In this document: positions 1 to 6,900 of the stretch, piece after piece
How the letters are laid out: each line of letters begins with the position of its first letter
Position numbering within the stretch: the first letter of the stretch is position 1
Program-made: the position numbers and the translations under genes
Source of the DNA: Cytophagales bacterium
Lineage (GTDB): Bacteria; Bacteroidota; Bacteroidia; Cytophagales; Spirosomataceae
Length of the DNA stretch: 34,875 nucleotides
Direction: 5' to 3'
Assembly: GCA_013298805.1 (NCBI GenBank)
Contig: JAAFIU010000018.1
Location: forward strand, 1 to 34,875
The notes under the pieces: model-generated
Databases searched by the model: none
What the model saw: only the letters and a program-made list of their open reading frames with translations
Told to the model about the DNA's origin: nothing

Positions 1-163
1 GCTTATAAACATCAGTAATGGGTATTTTGGTAGCCAAAGCATATTTGTTCAACATAAAAACCGTGAATGCTAATTGATTATTGCTCATTTTATTGCTTGC
101 GTTTAATAATTTCGGTACAAATTTGCTCCACAAACGACTTTCTATATCCTCGCTATTCGACAT
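1..163 (-). CDS. Unrecognised protein, 5' end only (runs off the left edge)
   Basis: An open frame starts at ATG 161-163 and continues to the window edge (54 codons seen). It begins MSNSEDIESRLWSKF and includes a mixed hydrophobic segment (QLAFTVFMLNKYALA). I do not recognise a family and there is too little to assign a function. The ATG lies inside one arm of a perfect 10-bp hairpin (154-177), so the repeat supplies the start and the first codons. The first in-frame stop upstream is at 203-205 with no other ATG between, so this is the only ATG start. It could instead be a gene whose true 5' end was replaced by the hairpin repeat. Confidence 0.45.
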   Translation of the reverse strand, partial: MSNSEDIESRLWSKFVPKLLNASNKMSNNQLAFTVFMLNKYALATKIPITDVYK

Positions 164-230
164 TTCAATGTCGAATATTAGATAAAATCGGATTTTAATC
201 CGCTATATTTTTATAGGATTGGAAATCCTA
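154..230. repeat. Cluster of three short perfect hairpins (REP-like)
   Basis: Three perfect inverted repeats stand in a row. At 154-177 TATTCGACAT pairs with ATGTCGAATA around a 4-nt loop. At 189-202 CGGATT pairs with AATCCG around TT. At 214-230 TAGGATT pairs with AATCCTA around GGA. Adjacent small palindromes of different sequence are typical of REP/BIME-like intergenic elements. Their copy number in the genome cannot be judged from one window. None has a T-run placed to make it a good terminator. Confidence 0.6.
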
Positions 231-307
231 ATCATCAAAAGTTCGACTGTGCGTCCCAGAGTTGTGCTTCGGAATATCTTGAACAGCATAGTTTTTGCGT
301 AGTGTTT

Positions 308-364
308 GAGCGAGACGCTCTATTCAATTATAGGTCGTAGGAACGCTTCGCTAAACCTACGACC
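308..364. repeat. Inverted repeats at the 3' end of the 357-1028 gene
   Basis: GAGCG/CGCTC (308-320) forms a small hairpin with loop AGA. GGTCGTAGG (333-341) and CCTACGACC (356-364) form a perfect 9-bp stem around a 14-nt loop. The right arm encodes the last codons and the TAG stop of the minus-strand gene at 357-1028, so the repeat seems to have been inserted into, or to have replaced, the original 3' end. The stretch 231-307 holds nothing else I can identify. Confidence 0.55.
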
Positions 365-1028
365 AGTAGCAGATGTTTGCTTTACTCCAATAAATTAAGT
401 CAAGAAGTTTTAAGTCCGTAACTCTGTCATGACGAATTGAATGTTTACTGTCTATATTTTCAAATTGATTTTTTATGTCCTCAAATAATTTTTTATTGTC
501 CGTTGCCCAAAGTTTATATGCTGAACTAATTATGGAAAATGCGATAAAGAAACTTTCTCGTTGAAGTCCAAAATAATTTTTTATAGGATTGTCCAATGCA
601 CAATAGTCAGCAGGTTTGAAAGTATGAACAAGTTTAGCAAAGAATGAACCCAAGTCCTTGTCAACCGTTGTCGAACCGTGTTTTATGTTTGCCTTTGCGA
701 AATAGTCAAAATATAGGTCGGTTAAATTATCGGTTTGTAAAAGCGACAATATGTTTTGTTTATCATTCTCCAATCTGTCCAAATAGCCGTTGTCAATGCC
801 TTGCAAAGAATACCGCTTCTTAAATTCCCGAAAAAAAGTTGATGAAGTCAAAAAGTAGTCTTCGTTTGTCAAAGTCAGGAAATAATAGTCTTGAAAAGAT
901 GATGAGTTTTTGTCGGCAAGATGAAACGCTAAAAATTTCCGAACAATATTATCAGCTGTCTTGTCGTTAATGTCAGCCGAAATTTGTCGTCTAACTGTTG
1001 CGATATGTTTGTCAATATATGAGTTCAA
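357..1028 (-). CDS. Unrecognised 223-aa protein; TTG start, possible nonsense-damaged gene
   Basis: I do not recognise this soluble protein, which is rich in Lys, Asp, Phe and Tyr. It has no signal peptide or membrane segment. One distinctive stretch is HTFKPADYCALDNPIKNYFGL, followed by an aromatic/hydrophobic helix (FFIAFSIISSAYKLW). The frame begins at TTG (1026-1028) and contains no other Met. Two codons upstream is an in-frame TAA (1032-1034), and before it 17 sense codons lead back to an ATG at 1083-1085, about 14 nt inside the proposed cassette boundary. The original start was therefore probably that ATG, and codon 18 is now a stop. Translation may restart at the TTG, or the gene may be dead. 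Its stop codon comes from a flanking inverted repeat, so the C-terminus may also be altered. It lies on the same strand as the CYTH gene and reads as the second cassette of a decayed array. Confidence 0.6.
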   Translation of the reverse strand: MNSYIDKHIATVRRQISADINDKTADNIVRKFLAFHLADKNSSSFQDYYFLTLTNEDYFLTSSTFFREFKKRYSLQGIDNGYLDRLENDKQNILSLLQTDNLTDLYFDYFAKANIKHGSTTVDKDLGSFFAKLVHTFKPADYCALDNPIKNYFGLQRESFFIAFSIISSAYKLWATDNKKLFEDIKNQFENIDSKHSIRHDRVTDLKLLDLIYWSKANICYWS

Positions 1029-1093
1029 TTTTTAGTTTTTCTGTTTGTTCAAAATTTGTTCGTTTGATGTTTGCAAAGTCGTCATAGCATGAC

Positions 1094-1125
1094 CGCTAAC
1101 GGTTTGGGGCTTGGCGAAGAAGGGG
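1094..1125 (-). repeat. attC-like site, second arm (separated from the first arm by IS110)
   Basis: On the minus strand this arm runs from CCCCTTCTTCGCCAAG to GTTAGCGG. Bases 1111-1125 are the reverse complement of 2825-2839 at 14 of 15 positions, and the one difference is a G/T wobble in a folded strand. The match continues imperfectly outward, with extra unpaired bases, to GTTAGCGG. AAC on the other arm faces GTT here, the triplets conserved in integron attC sites (R'' ends in AAC, R' begins G^TT). The remaining core positions do not fully match RYYYAAC/GTTRRRY. An ordinary IS or REP inverted repeat is the main alternative. Confidence 0.5.
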
Positions 1126-1390
1126 AATTAAAAGTACAAATGTTCAGTTTAGTACAAATGTACAATAGTCCCTCTATACGCATACCATGTTTGCACCAAA
1201 ACAACTAAAAAAGTCATAGCTTCGTAAATCAAAAGAAATTGCAGTAAAACCTTGGAATTCATTGACATTAAATGCCAATCAGATAGTCTGGTTTCTGAGT
1301 CATTTTAAGTTTGCGATTGGTCGTTTGAGACCTCATAGAAGATCAAATTTTTTAATTGACTTAGAGCATTTTTTTTGATTTCGTTTTAAT
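1126..1390 (+). ncRNA. Region expected to encode the IS110 bridge RNA
   Basis: IS110-group elements are known to express a structured bridge RNA from the noncoding left end, with loops that pair to the donor and target DNA. This 265-nt stretch is the only space in the element large enough for it. Visible features are a direct repeat AGTACAAATGT (1133-1143 and 1151-1161) and a small stem GGTC/GACC near 1319-1332. I cannot assign the two guide loops by eye, so the call rests on position and family knowledge. Confidence 0.35.
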
Positions 1391-1402
1391 TTGAATAATG
1401 CT

Positions 1403-2776
1403 ATGAAAAAATCAGAACAGCAAGGGAATACCCTTAACAAAATTGTAGCCATGACGTTGATTAATCCTTTTTCGGCAGGCATTGACATAAGCGATAAGGA
1501 GCATGTTATAGCGGTTGCAGAAGGGCTGGCTGATGAGCGGGTTCGAGCTTTTGGTACTATGACGTGCGACTTAGAGGCAATTTCCAATTGGCTTTCCGCC
1601 TGCCAGATCGAAACCGTTGCTATGGAGAGTACGGGTGTTTATTGGAAACCCTTGTTCAGTCATTTAATTAGTAAAGGCTTTGAGGTTTACTTGGTTAATG
1701 CGGCTCATGTCAAGAATGTGGCAGGTCGCAAAGATGATGAGAATGATGCGATGTGGCTTCAAAAACTTCATAGCTGTGGCTTGCTGCGAAGTTCGTATTT
1801 ACCTGACGAAGATCAAGAGAAATTGAGAACTATTGTTCGGTTTCGGCGTACTATGCTGGAAGATAGTAGTCGCTTTATCAATCGTATTCAAAAGTCACTT
1901 GAACTAATGAATATTAAGTTTCATACCATTATTCGAGATATTACTGGAATGAGCGGAATGGCGGTTTTGAAAGCCATTTTAGACGGAGAACGCAATCCAG
2001 CTAATTTCTTGCCCTTGTTGGACTACCGCATCAAAGCCGATAAGGAGATCATCATCAAATCATTGGAAGGCAAATGGCAAGAGGAGCATTTATTCACCCT
2101 TAGACAAAGTTATGAGATGTATTCGCACTATCGAAAGCAAATTGCCGAATGCGATGCGGAAATTGAAAAGCATTTACAGCGAATAGAAGCTAAAATCAAT
2201 CAAGGAGAACTCTCAGACAAAACCGAGAAATTACCCTATAAGGAGCGAAAAATGAAGTATAAAAACTCACCACAAATATCGAATGTTCGTCAATACCTTG
2301 CAAAGATCCATGGGGTTGATGTTCTGTCCATCTATGGATTGAGCGATAGTGGTGGTCTTGATTTATTGGCAGAAACTGGCACTGATTTGAGCAAATGGGA
2401 CAACGAAAATAAGTTCATCGGTTGGTTAAATCTGTGTCCCGATAATAAAATATCGGCGGGCAAAGTATTAAGTAGTAAAGTTAAAAAACTCAAATCAAAT
2501 GCAGCGAGCAAAGCCTTCAAATATGCGGCAAACTCCGTTCAGCGAAGCGATAATTGGCTGGGAGATTATTTCAGACGGATGAAAACCAAAGGGGGAAATA
2601 AGTATGCCATAGTGGCGACAGCCAACAAAATTGCCAGAATTTATTACAAAATGGTTACTCAAAAAGTGCCATTTATACCTGTGGAAATAACGGTTTATCA
2701 GCAACAAAGACAACAAAAACAGATAGCATATTTGGAACGAAAACTCGAAAGATTGAGGGCAAATGCAGCAGCGTAG
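1403..2776 (+). CDS. IS110-family transposase (DEDD recombinase)
   Basis: This transposase acts with a bridge RNA to catalyse site-specific IS insertion. Residue numbers here count from the TTG at 1391. The N-terminal RuvC-like DEDD domain shows AGIDISDKEH (Asp32), AMESTGVYWKP (Glu79) and DDENDAMWL (Asp116 and Asp119), which supply all four acidic residues. A central helical/coiled region (about 140-290) leads to the C-terminal Transposase_20 part with IHGVDVLSIYGL, FIGWLNLCPDNKISAGK (Ser355 is the likely nucleophile) and SNAASKAF. I prefer the ATG at 1403 (457 aa) to the TTG at 1391. A third possible start is ATG 1451, just before the catalytic core. Length is normal and nothing is missing, so the element could be active. 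No Shine-Dalgarno is evident. Confidence 0.9.
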   Translation: MKKSEQQGNTLNKIVAMTLINPFSAGIDISDKEHVIAVAEGLADERVRAFGTMTCDLEAISNWLSACQIETVAMESTGVYWKPLFSHLISKGFEVYLVNAAHVKNVAGRKDDENDAMWLQKLHSCGLLRSSYLPDEDQEKLRTIVRFRRTMLEDSSRFINRIQKSLELMNIKFHTIIRDITGMSGMAVLKAILDGERNPANFLPLLDYRIKADKEIIIKSLEGKWQEEHLFTLRQSYEMYSHYRKQIAECDAEIEKHLQRIEAKINQGELSDKTEKLPYKERKMKYKNSPQISNVRQYLAKIHGVDVLSIYGLSDSGGLDLLAETGTDLSKWDNENKFIGWLNLCPDNKISAGKVLSSKVKKLKSNAASKAFKYAANSVQRSDNWLGDYFRRMKTKGGNKYAIVATANKIARIYYKMVTQKVPFIPVEITVYQQQRQQKQIAYLERKLERLRANAAA

Positions 2777-2824
2777 GGAAGCTGTTGTATAGAAGAATTC
2801 CAAATGTTGAAGTCAGCACTTCTG

Positions 2825-2856
2825 CCCCTTTTTCGCCAAACCCTTGTTGGTGGCAG
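2825..2856 (-). repeat. attC-like site, first arm
   Basis: On the minus strand this reads CTGCCACCAAC, then AAGGGTTTGGCG, then AAAAAGGGG, and pairs with the arm at 1094-1125. The two arms placed together would form a site of about 61 nt with a nearly perfect inner stem, AAC facing GTT, and a few extra bases on one side. Those are the general properties of attC sites. It begins 6 nt after the CYTH stop codon. Confidence 0.5.
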
Positions 2857-2861
2857 TTTTT

Positions 2862-3383
2862 TTATTTATCTAGTTCTATTATTAAATCACTATATGATTT
2901 GTCAATTATATTTTCTTCTGTCAATTCAAAGAAGCGATAATATTTGTCGCATTGCTCTTTCAATTCTGCAATTGTAAATTCTTCATTTTTGTCGATTGCT
3001 TCAACTTCCATAAATGTACCTAAATTCTCAACAATGTCAAAGTGAAATTTAACATTCTCAATGAAATAGATTTTTCGTTTCTTGTCAACAATTATCTTGA
3101 TTCCAAGTTGTCTTGTCAAAATGTTTTTTAATGCAACATTTGGTTCGTGTTGATATAAAATGATTTGCGATTCTTTTGAGCCTGTAACGTTTTCTCTGTC
3201 GTAGTTGATTAAAGAGTTTTCTATGTTTCCTTCTCGTAATTTTAGTCTTCCTTGTTTTGCATTAAAGTAGGTGTCAATTTGATGGTCAAGTCCTTGAAAT
3301 TTTGGGTTTAATGTCAATAATTTGTTTTCGTATTTTTCTATTTCGTCAATTTTCGCTTTAAACTCAAAATTCTTAATATTCAT
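2862..3383 (-). CDS. CYTH-domain protein (CyaB / class IV adenylate cyclase-like or triphosphatase)
   Basis: CYTH proteins form a beta tunnel that binds triphosphorylated substrates with metal ions; members include class IV adenylate cyclases and inorganic or thiamine triphosphatases. At 173 aa this one has the expected single-domain length. Visible motifs are the N-terminal strand NFEFKAK (Glu7, Lys9, Lys11), QIDTYF (35-40), the basic strand GRLKLRE (45-51), the basic KKRKIYF (101-107), the acidic strand around LGTFMEVE (Glu126, Glu128) and the C-terminal SYSDLI (163-168) typical of CyaB-like proteins. The start is ATG 3381-3383 with no strong ribosome site. It stands alone, 6 nt from an attC-like arm, and looks like a mobile cassette gene. 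Substrate cannot be told from sequence. Confidence 0.8.
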   Translation of the reverse strand: MNIKNFEFKAKIDEIEKYENKLLTLNPKFQGLDHQIDTYFNAKQGRLKLREGNIENSLINYDRENVTGSKESQIILYQHEPNVALKNILTRQLGIKIIVDKKRKIYFIENVKFHFDIVENLGTFMEVEAIDKNEEFTIAELKEQCDKYYRFFELTEENIIDKSYSDLIIELDK

Positions 3384-3454
3384 ATTCGTTGTCTTTTTTT
3401 AAATATTCCTTCTGTTTCGTTGGGTCTAGGTAAAATTGCCACCAACTCTGATAT

Positions 3455-3470
3455 ATACGCAACTGCGTAT
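3455..3470. repeat. Short hairpin ATACGCA/TGCGTAT
   Basis: ATACGCA and TGCGTAT form a perfect 7-bp stem with loop AC, just outside the proposed cassette boundary. The sequence ATACGCA also occurs in the two larger hairpins at 3574-3667, which suggests a common origin. Confidence 0.45.
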
Positions 3471-3479
3471 TATTTTATG

Positions 3480-3509
3480 TAAAATTAAAAAAAATATTAT
3501 AAAAAGCAA
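3480..3509 (-). promoter_or_regulatory. Possible Bacteroidota promoter for the CYTH gene
   Basis: On the minus strand TTG (3507-3509) is followed after 19 nt by TAATTTTA (3480-3487), seven of eight positions of the -7 consensus TAnnTTTG. It would give a leader of about 90 nt that crosses the proposed cassette boundary. The region is very AT-rich, so a chance match is likely. Confidence 0.25.
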
Positions 3510-3573
3510 TTTTTTAAATAAAAACCTCCAAATTATTTTATTTAAAGGCTTTTATTAAGAAACACAAGTCTAA

Positions 3574-3667
3574 AACAATACAAAATACGCATTGCACTTT
3601 TTTGTATTGTTGCTCTGTTTTCTAAATTTAACAATACAAAATACGCATTGCGTTTTTTTGTATTGTT
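3574..3667. repeat. Two tandem copies of a 38-bp hairpin
   Basis: Copies lie at 3574-3611 and 3630-3667, 18 bp apart. Each has a perfect 12-bp stem, AACAATACAAAA with TTTTGTATTGTT. In the second copy the loop forms an extra ACGC/GCGT stem; in the first that stem is broken by GCAC. They could stop transcription in both directions or be REP-like elements. They occupy the space between the recombinase tail and the first cassette, where an attI site would be expected. Confidence 0.65.
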
Positions 3668-3685
3668 TGTAGAATAAAATTGTTA

Positions 3686-3802
3686 CTACATCGTGTCTAA
3701 CGGACTTTTAATGTTTTTCACTTCCTTTTTACTAACGTGTACATAACGTAGAGTGGTCTTAATATCGCTATGCCCTAATAATTTTTGAATAAACATTACA
3801 TC
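3686..3802 (-). pseudogene. C-terminal remnant of a tyrosine recombinase/integrase
   Basis: The minus strand reads DVMFIQKLLGHSDIKTT, then LRYVHVSKKEVKNIKSPLDTM and a TAG stop (3686-3688). This is the end of a tyrosine recombinase catalytic domain: LGH with the conserved His (3770-3772) and the Tyr of RYVHV (3743-3745), which would be the nucleophile. The frame stays open upstream but resemblance stops at about 3802, and no room remains for the Arg box before the giant gene. This is therefore a truncated remnant, not a working enzyme. The SPLD ending is also seen in integron integrases (IntI) and in some Bacteroidota Xer-like integrases, so it does not settle which type this was. Confidence 0.75.
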
Positions 3803-3833
3803 AAAAGAAAGACTAATAATGGTTATAACGCAA

Positions 3834-3875
3834 AAAAGGACAAAAAGAAGGTTTTTCGCCCCTTTTTGCCCTTTT
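3834..3875 (-). terminator. Rho-independent terminator of the giant gene
   Basis: On the minus strand AAAAGGGCAAAAAG and CTTTTTGTCCTTTT pair at 13 of 14 positions (the other is a mismatch) around a 14-nt loop and run into T residues. It begins 26 nt after the stop of the giant gene. A separate perfect 8-bp hairpin, ACGATTTT/AAAATCGT (3876-3893), stands between it and the stop codon. Confidence 0.6.
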
Positions 3876-3900
3876 ACGATTTTGGAAAATCGTGGTACTT

Positions 3901-6900
3901 TTATCTCATCAAAGTCAAACTACGGATATATTCTTTTCCATTTGATAGCTTAACCATGTAGAAATACGTTCCGCTTGGCAAGCCTGTTTTACCCGTTGGA
4001 TTTGCTCCTTGGTTGGCGGTTCCGTCCCAATTGTTTTGGTAATCTTCTTGGGCGTAAACCAAGCCTCCCCAACGGTTATAAATTTGCAGATTTATCGTTA
4101 AAGTCTTGTCTGCCAAGTCTATTACAAATAAATCATTTGCACCGTCGCCGTTTGGTGAGAAGCCCTCTGGAACAAATACATCCTTCGGTTCATCTACTGG
4201 TTTTTGTATGCTCAATACTCTAATTGGCGTTGGTACGGAGTCGTCGGTTGGGTCATTGTTTCCGTCTGGGTTTACATCCAATCCATTATTCGATACATCT
4301 TGTACCACTACCGTTCCTGCTTTGGCTGCTGCCGTAGCTGAGTTATAGAAAGTATCCACTTTGGCAGTTGTAAAATCAACTCTCACTTTCAAGGTGATAC
4401 TTTTTACTTTTCCTGTGGCTAATTGGCTTTGGCTTTCGGCTAATAGTTGGGTATTATTTTGTCCGTCATAAGATTGATTTACGACTAATCCTGAGTCTGC
4501 TTTCAATTCTATGACTTTCAACAGCTTAGCTCCTTTAGCCGTAAATACGGCATTCAAATCGTCCAGCACTTGAATACGCTCAAAATCGGCATTTCCGAGA
4601 TTTACCAATCTGAAACCATAGGTAATGTCATAGGTTTTACCTTCTACCAATACAGGTAGTTCGGCTTCTTTACACAATGCCAATAATGGCTTCTGAGTAA
4701 TCTTGAGGCTGTCTTTTCCACAATCCGTTACGATGAAATAAGCTGGCGTTGATGGTTCAGATTTACAAGTGTTCAACTCGCAAATGGCGGTAAACTGATA
4801 TTTCGTTTTGGTTGGTTTGACCAAAATACTTTGTCCAGTTTGTCCATCCGACCACGTAACTTTTCCTGCTTCGCAACCGTGTGCGGTCAATACTTCCGAC
4901 TCGCCTACGCACAGACGTTCACGTCCACAAGTGATAGCAGGTGCAACAATTCCTACTTTCACGGTCAGTTCATTTGAGTTTTGGCTCTTACAAGTTCCCG
5001 ACTGACAAGTGGCTGTAAATGTGCTTGTTGCACTTAGTTTTTCCGTTATCGAATTACCCGTTTTACCATTACTCCAAACGACTGTTCCTTTACAAAGTGT
5101 TGCCGTTAGCGTTACGTTGTCGCCCGCACAGATTTGTTGTTTATCGGTACTAATTACAGGAGCAATTGATGACGTTACTGTGATTTTTACCGCTTTCGAT
5201 ACATCACTGACACAGGTACTCGAAAGCGTACACGTGGCGGTATAACTCACATCTGATTTCGGAGAAACCTTGATGCTTTGTCCTTTTTGTCCATCCGACC
5301 AATTGACTGTGCCTACACAACCAAGAGCCGTTAAAATGGTGGTATCGGTACAACTAATATTGGTTTCACTAACAATAATGGTTGGCGGTGTTTTATCACA
5401 CGGTAATTTCGCCCTTACTACACAACTGGCTTCATCGTCTTCTTTTCCATCCCACTTGCCATTATTTGGCGTTGAGTCTGGGTCTGGTTGGTCAGATTTT
5501 GTTACTTGTGCTTTGTTCACTAATGTCCCTTCTTTAGTCACTAATACTTTGTAACCGAATACCGCAAAGCCTTTTTTCTCAATGCTTGGCACTTTAAAGG
5601 TTATTACGTTTCCGTCTAACGTTCCGTTATTCGACTCTATTAGTGTTAATCCGTCTGGCAAAATATCCGAAAGTTCAACGTTAGTGGCTTCCGAAGGCCC
5701 TGCATTGTTTACTTGAACCATGTAAAGCAAGGTATCGCCAACGGTTACATCGGTATGATTCACAATTTTGTTCAAACTCAAATCTGCTTGCTGACCGATT
5801 AAAGTAACCACGCCCACATCGTCCTGACCGTCTTCTGTACCTGTATTTGGTTGAGAATCTGGGTCAAACTGACGAGTATCTATGATTTCGGCTTTATTGG
5901 TAATCAATCCGCCCGTTAATACTTTCGCTTTGAAAGTTAAATCAACGTAAGTATTTGGTTGAATTACGGGGATAGTTTTGCTTAATAATTCTCCATTCAA
6001 CAGACTGAAGTCTGTGGTACTTATGTACGACAATTCAGCAGGCAAATAATCTTTTACGATTACTTTTCTTGCTAATTCTGGCCCTGCATTGTGTACACGC
6101 AAGGTGAATGTTACTTCTCCGCCTACGTTTGGCTTATTGTTCGAGACAAATTTCTCTAAACTTAAATCTGCACCACGACCATTGACAGTTACAGAATCGG
6201 TATCATCTTCGCCATCTTCCGTTCCTGAATTTGGACAAGAATCTGGGTCAAATTGGTCAGCAGTTGTGATTTCAACTTTATTGGTAATCGGCTGTCGGCT
6301 GTTGGCTGTCGGCAAAACTTTAGCAACAAAAGTCAATTGTTCTTTTTTACCCACTTGAATTGAATCGAATTTTCCAATCAAGGCTCTTGACGTTTCATTG
6401 TAATCAAAGTCATTTGAAGAAATGAATTTCAAACCTTCTGGTAAAATATCTCTTACGTGAATATTTGTACCTGTATTTGTGCCATCATTAGTAACCGTAA
6501 TGGTATAAGTTACGTTTTGACCAATGTTGGCATTCCAAGGTTTTACGTCTTTTCTGATGCTCAAATCTGCTTGTCCTGCATTGATGGTTACACTCGCTTC
6601 GTCGTCTTCGTCGTTGTCCGTTCCGTTGTCAGGCGTTGAGTCTGGGTCGAATTGGTCAACTCCGATAATTTGAACTTTATTTGTGATTGGTGATTTGTGA
6701 TTAGTGATTAGAGTTTTGAATGTCCAAATTGCACTTTCACCCGCTTTAATACTGTCCACCGAAAGCGTAAGTTTACCCTTATTATTTATCACATCATCAT
6801 TACTTTCCACGAATTTCAAACCCGTTGGTAAAATATCTTGAACCTTCACATTGGTTGCCGTGAGTGGCCCTGCATTTTTCACAAGGATTGTATAAGTTAC

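Larger units (their letters stand above)
1126..2824 (+). mobile_element. IS110-family insertion sequence (about 1.7 kb)
   Basis: This is the span between the two hairpin arms and contains one DEDD transposase gene on the plus strand. The transposase is preceded by about 265 nt of noncoding DNA and followed by under 50 nt. The long upstream flank is the arrangement of the IS110 group proper, where the bridge RNA lies in the left end; IS1111-group elements carry it downstream. Exact ends are unknown, because IS110 elements usually lack conventional terminal inverted repeats. I read the inverted repeats at 1107-1125 and 2825-2843 as target sequence, but they could belong to the element. Confidence 0.7.
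1100..3445 (-). mobile_element. Candidate integron-like gene cassette carrying the CYTH gene, interrupted by IS110
   Basis: On the minus strand the unit would begin at G^TTGGTGGCA (3446/3445), contain the CYTH gene and end at G^TTAGCGG (1100/1099). TGCCACCAAC occurs on the plus strand at 3437-3446 and its exact complement GTTGGTGGCA at 2846-2855. A circularised cassette would therefore rebuild a symmetric attC, as real cassettes do. The CYTH stop lies 6 nt before the TGCCACCAAC arm, a compact cassette layout. Without the IS the unit would be about 650 bp. A tyrosine-recombinase tail lies upstream. This is inferred from short matches and has not been checked against other copies. Confidence 0.45.

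Noticed and set aside
1333-2803. Minus-strand open frames at 1333-1587, 2332-2520 and 2495-2803
   Set aside because: They are antisense to the IS110 left end and transposase; their Cys/Phe/Leu-rich translations are typical of shadow frames.
1107-2843. The 15-18 bp inverted repeats as ordinary terminal inverted repeats of the IS
   Set aside because: IS110 elements usually lack such ends, the pairing continues outward into AAC/GTT, and the outer 10 bp recur at 3437-3446, away from the IS. Kept as an alternative, not the preferred reading.
3695-3703. GTTAGAC near the end of the recombinase remnant as an attC/attI core site
   Set aside because: It fits GTTRRRY but lies within the conserved SPLD codons, and a 7-base degenerate match is expected often by chance.
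3803-3900. Upstream continuation of the recombinase frame as more of the enzyme
   Set aside because: The frame is open, but its translation is unlike a recombinase and it overlaps the giant gene's terminator.
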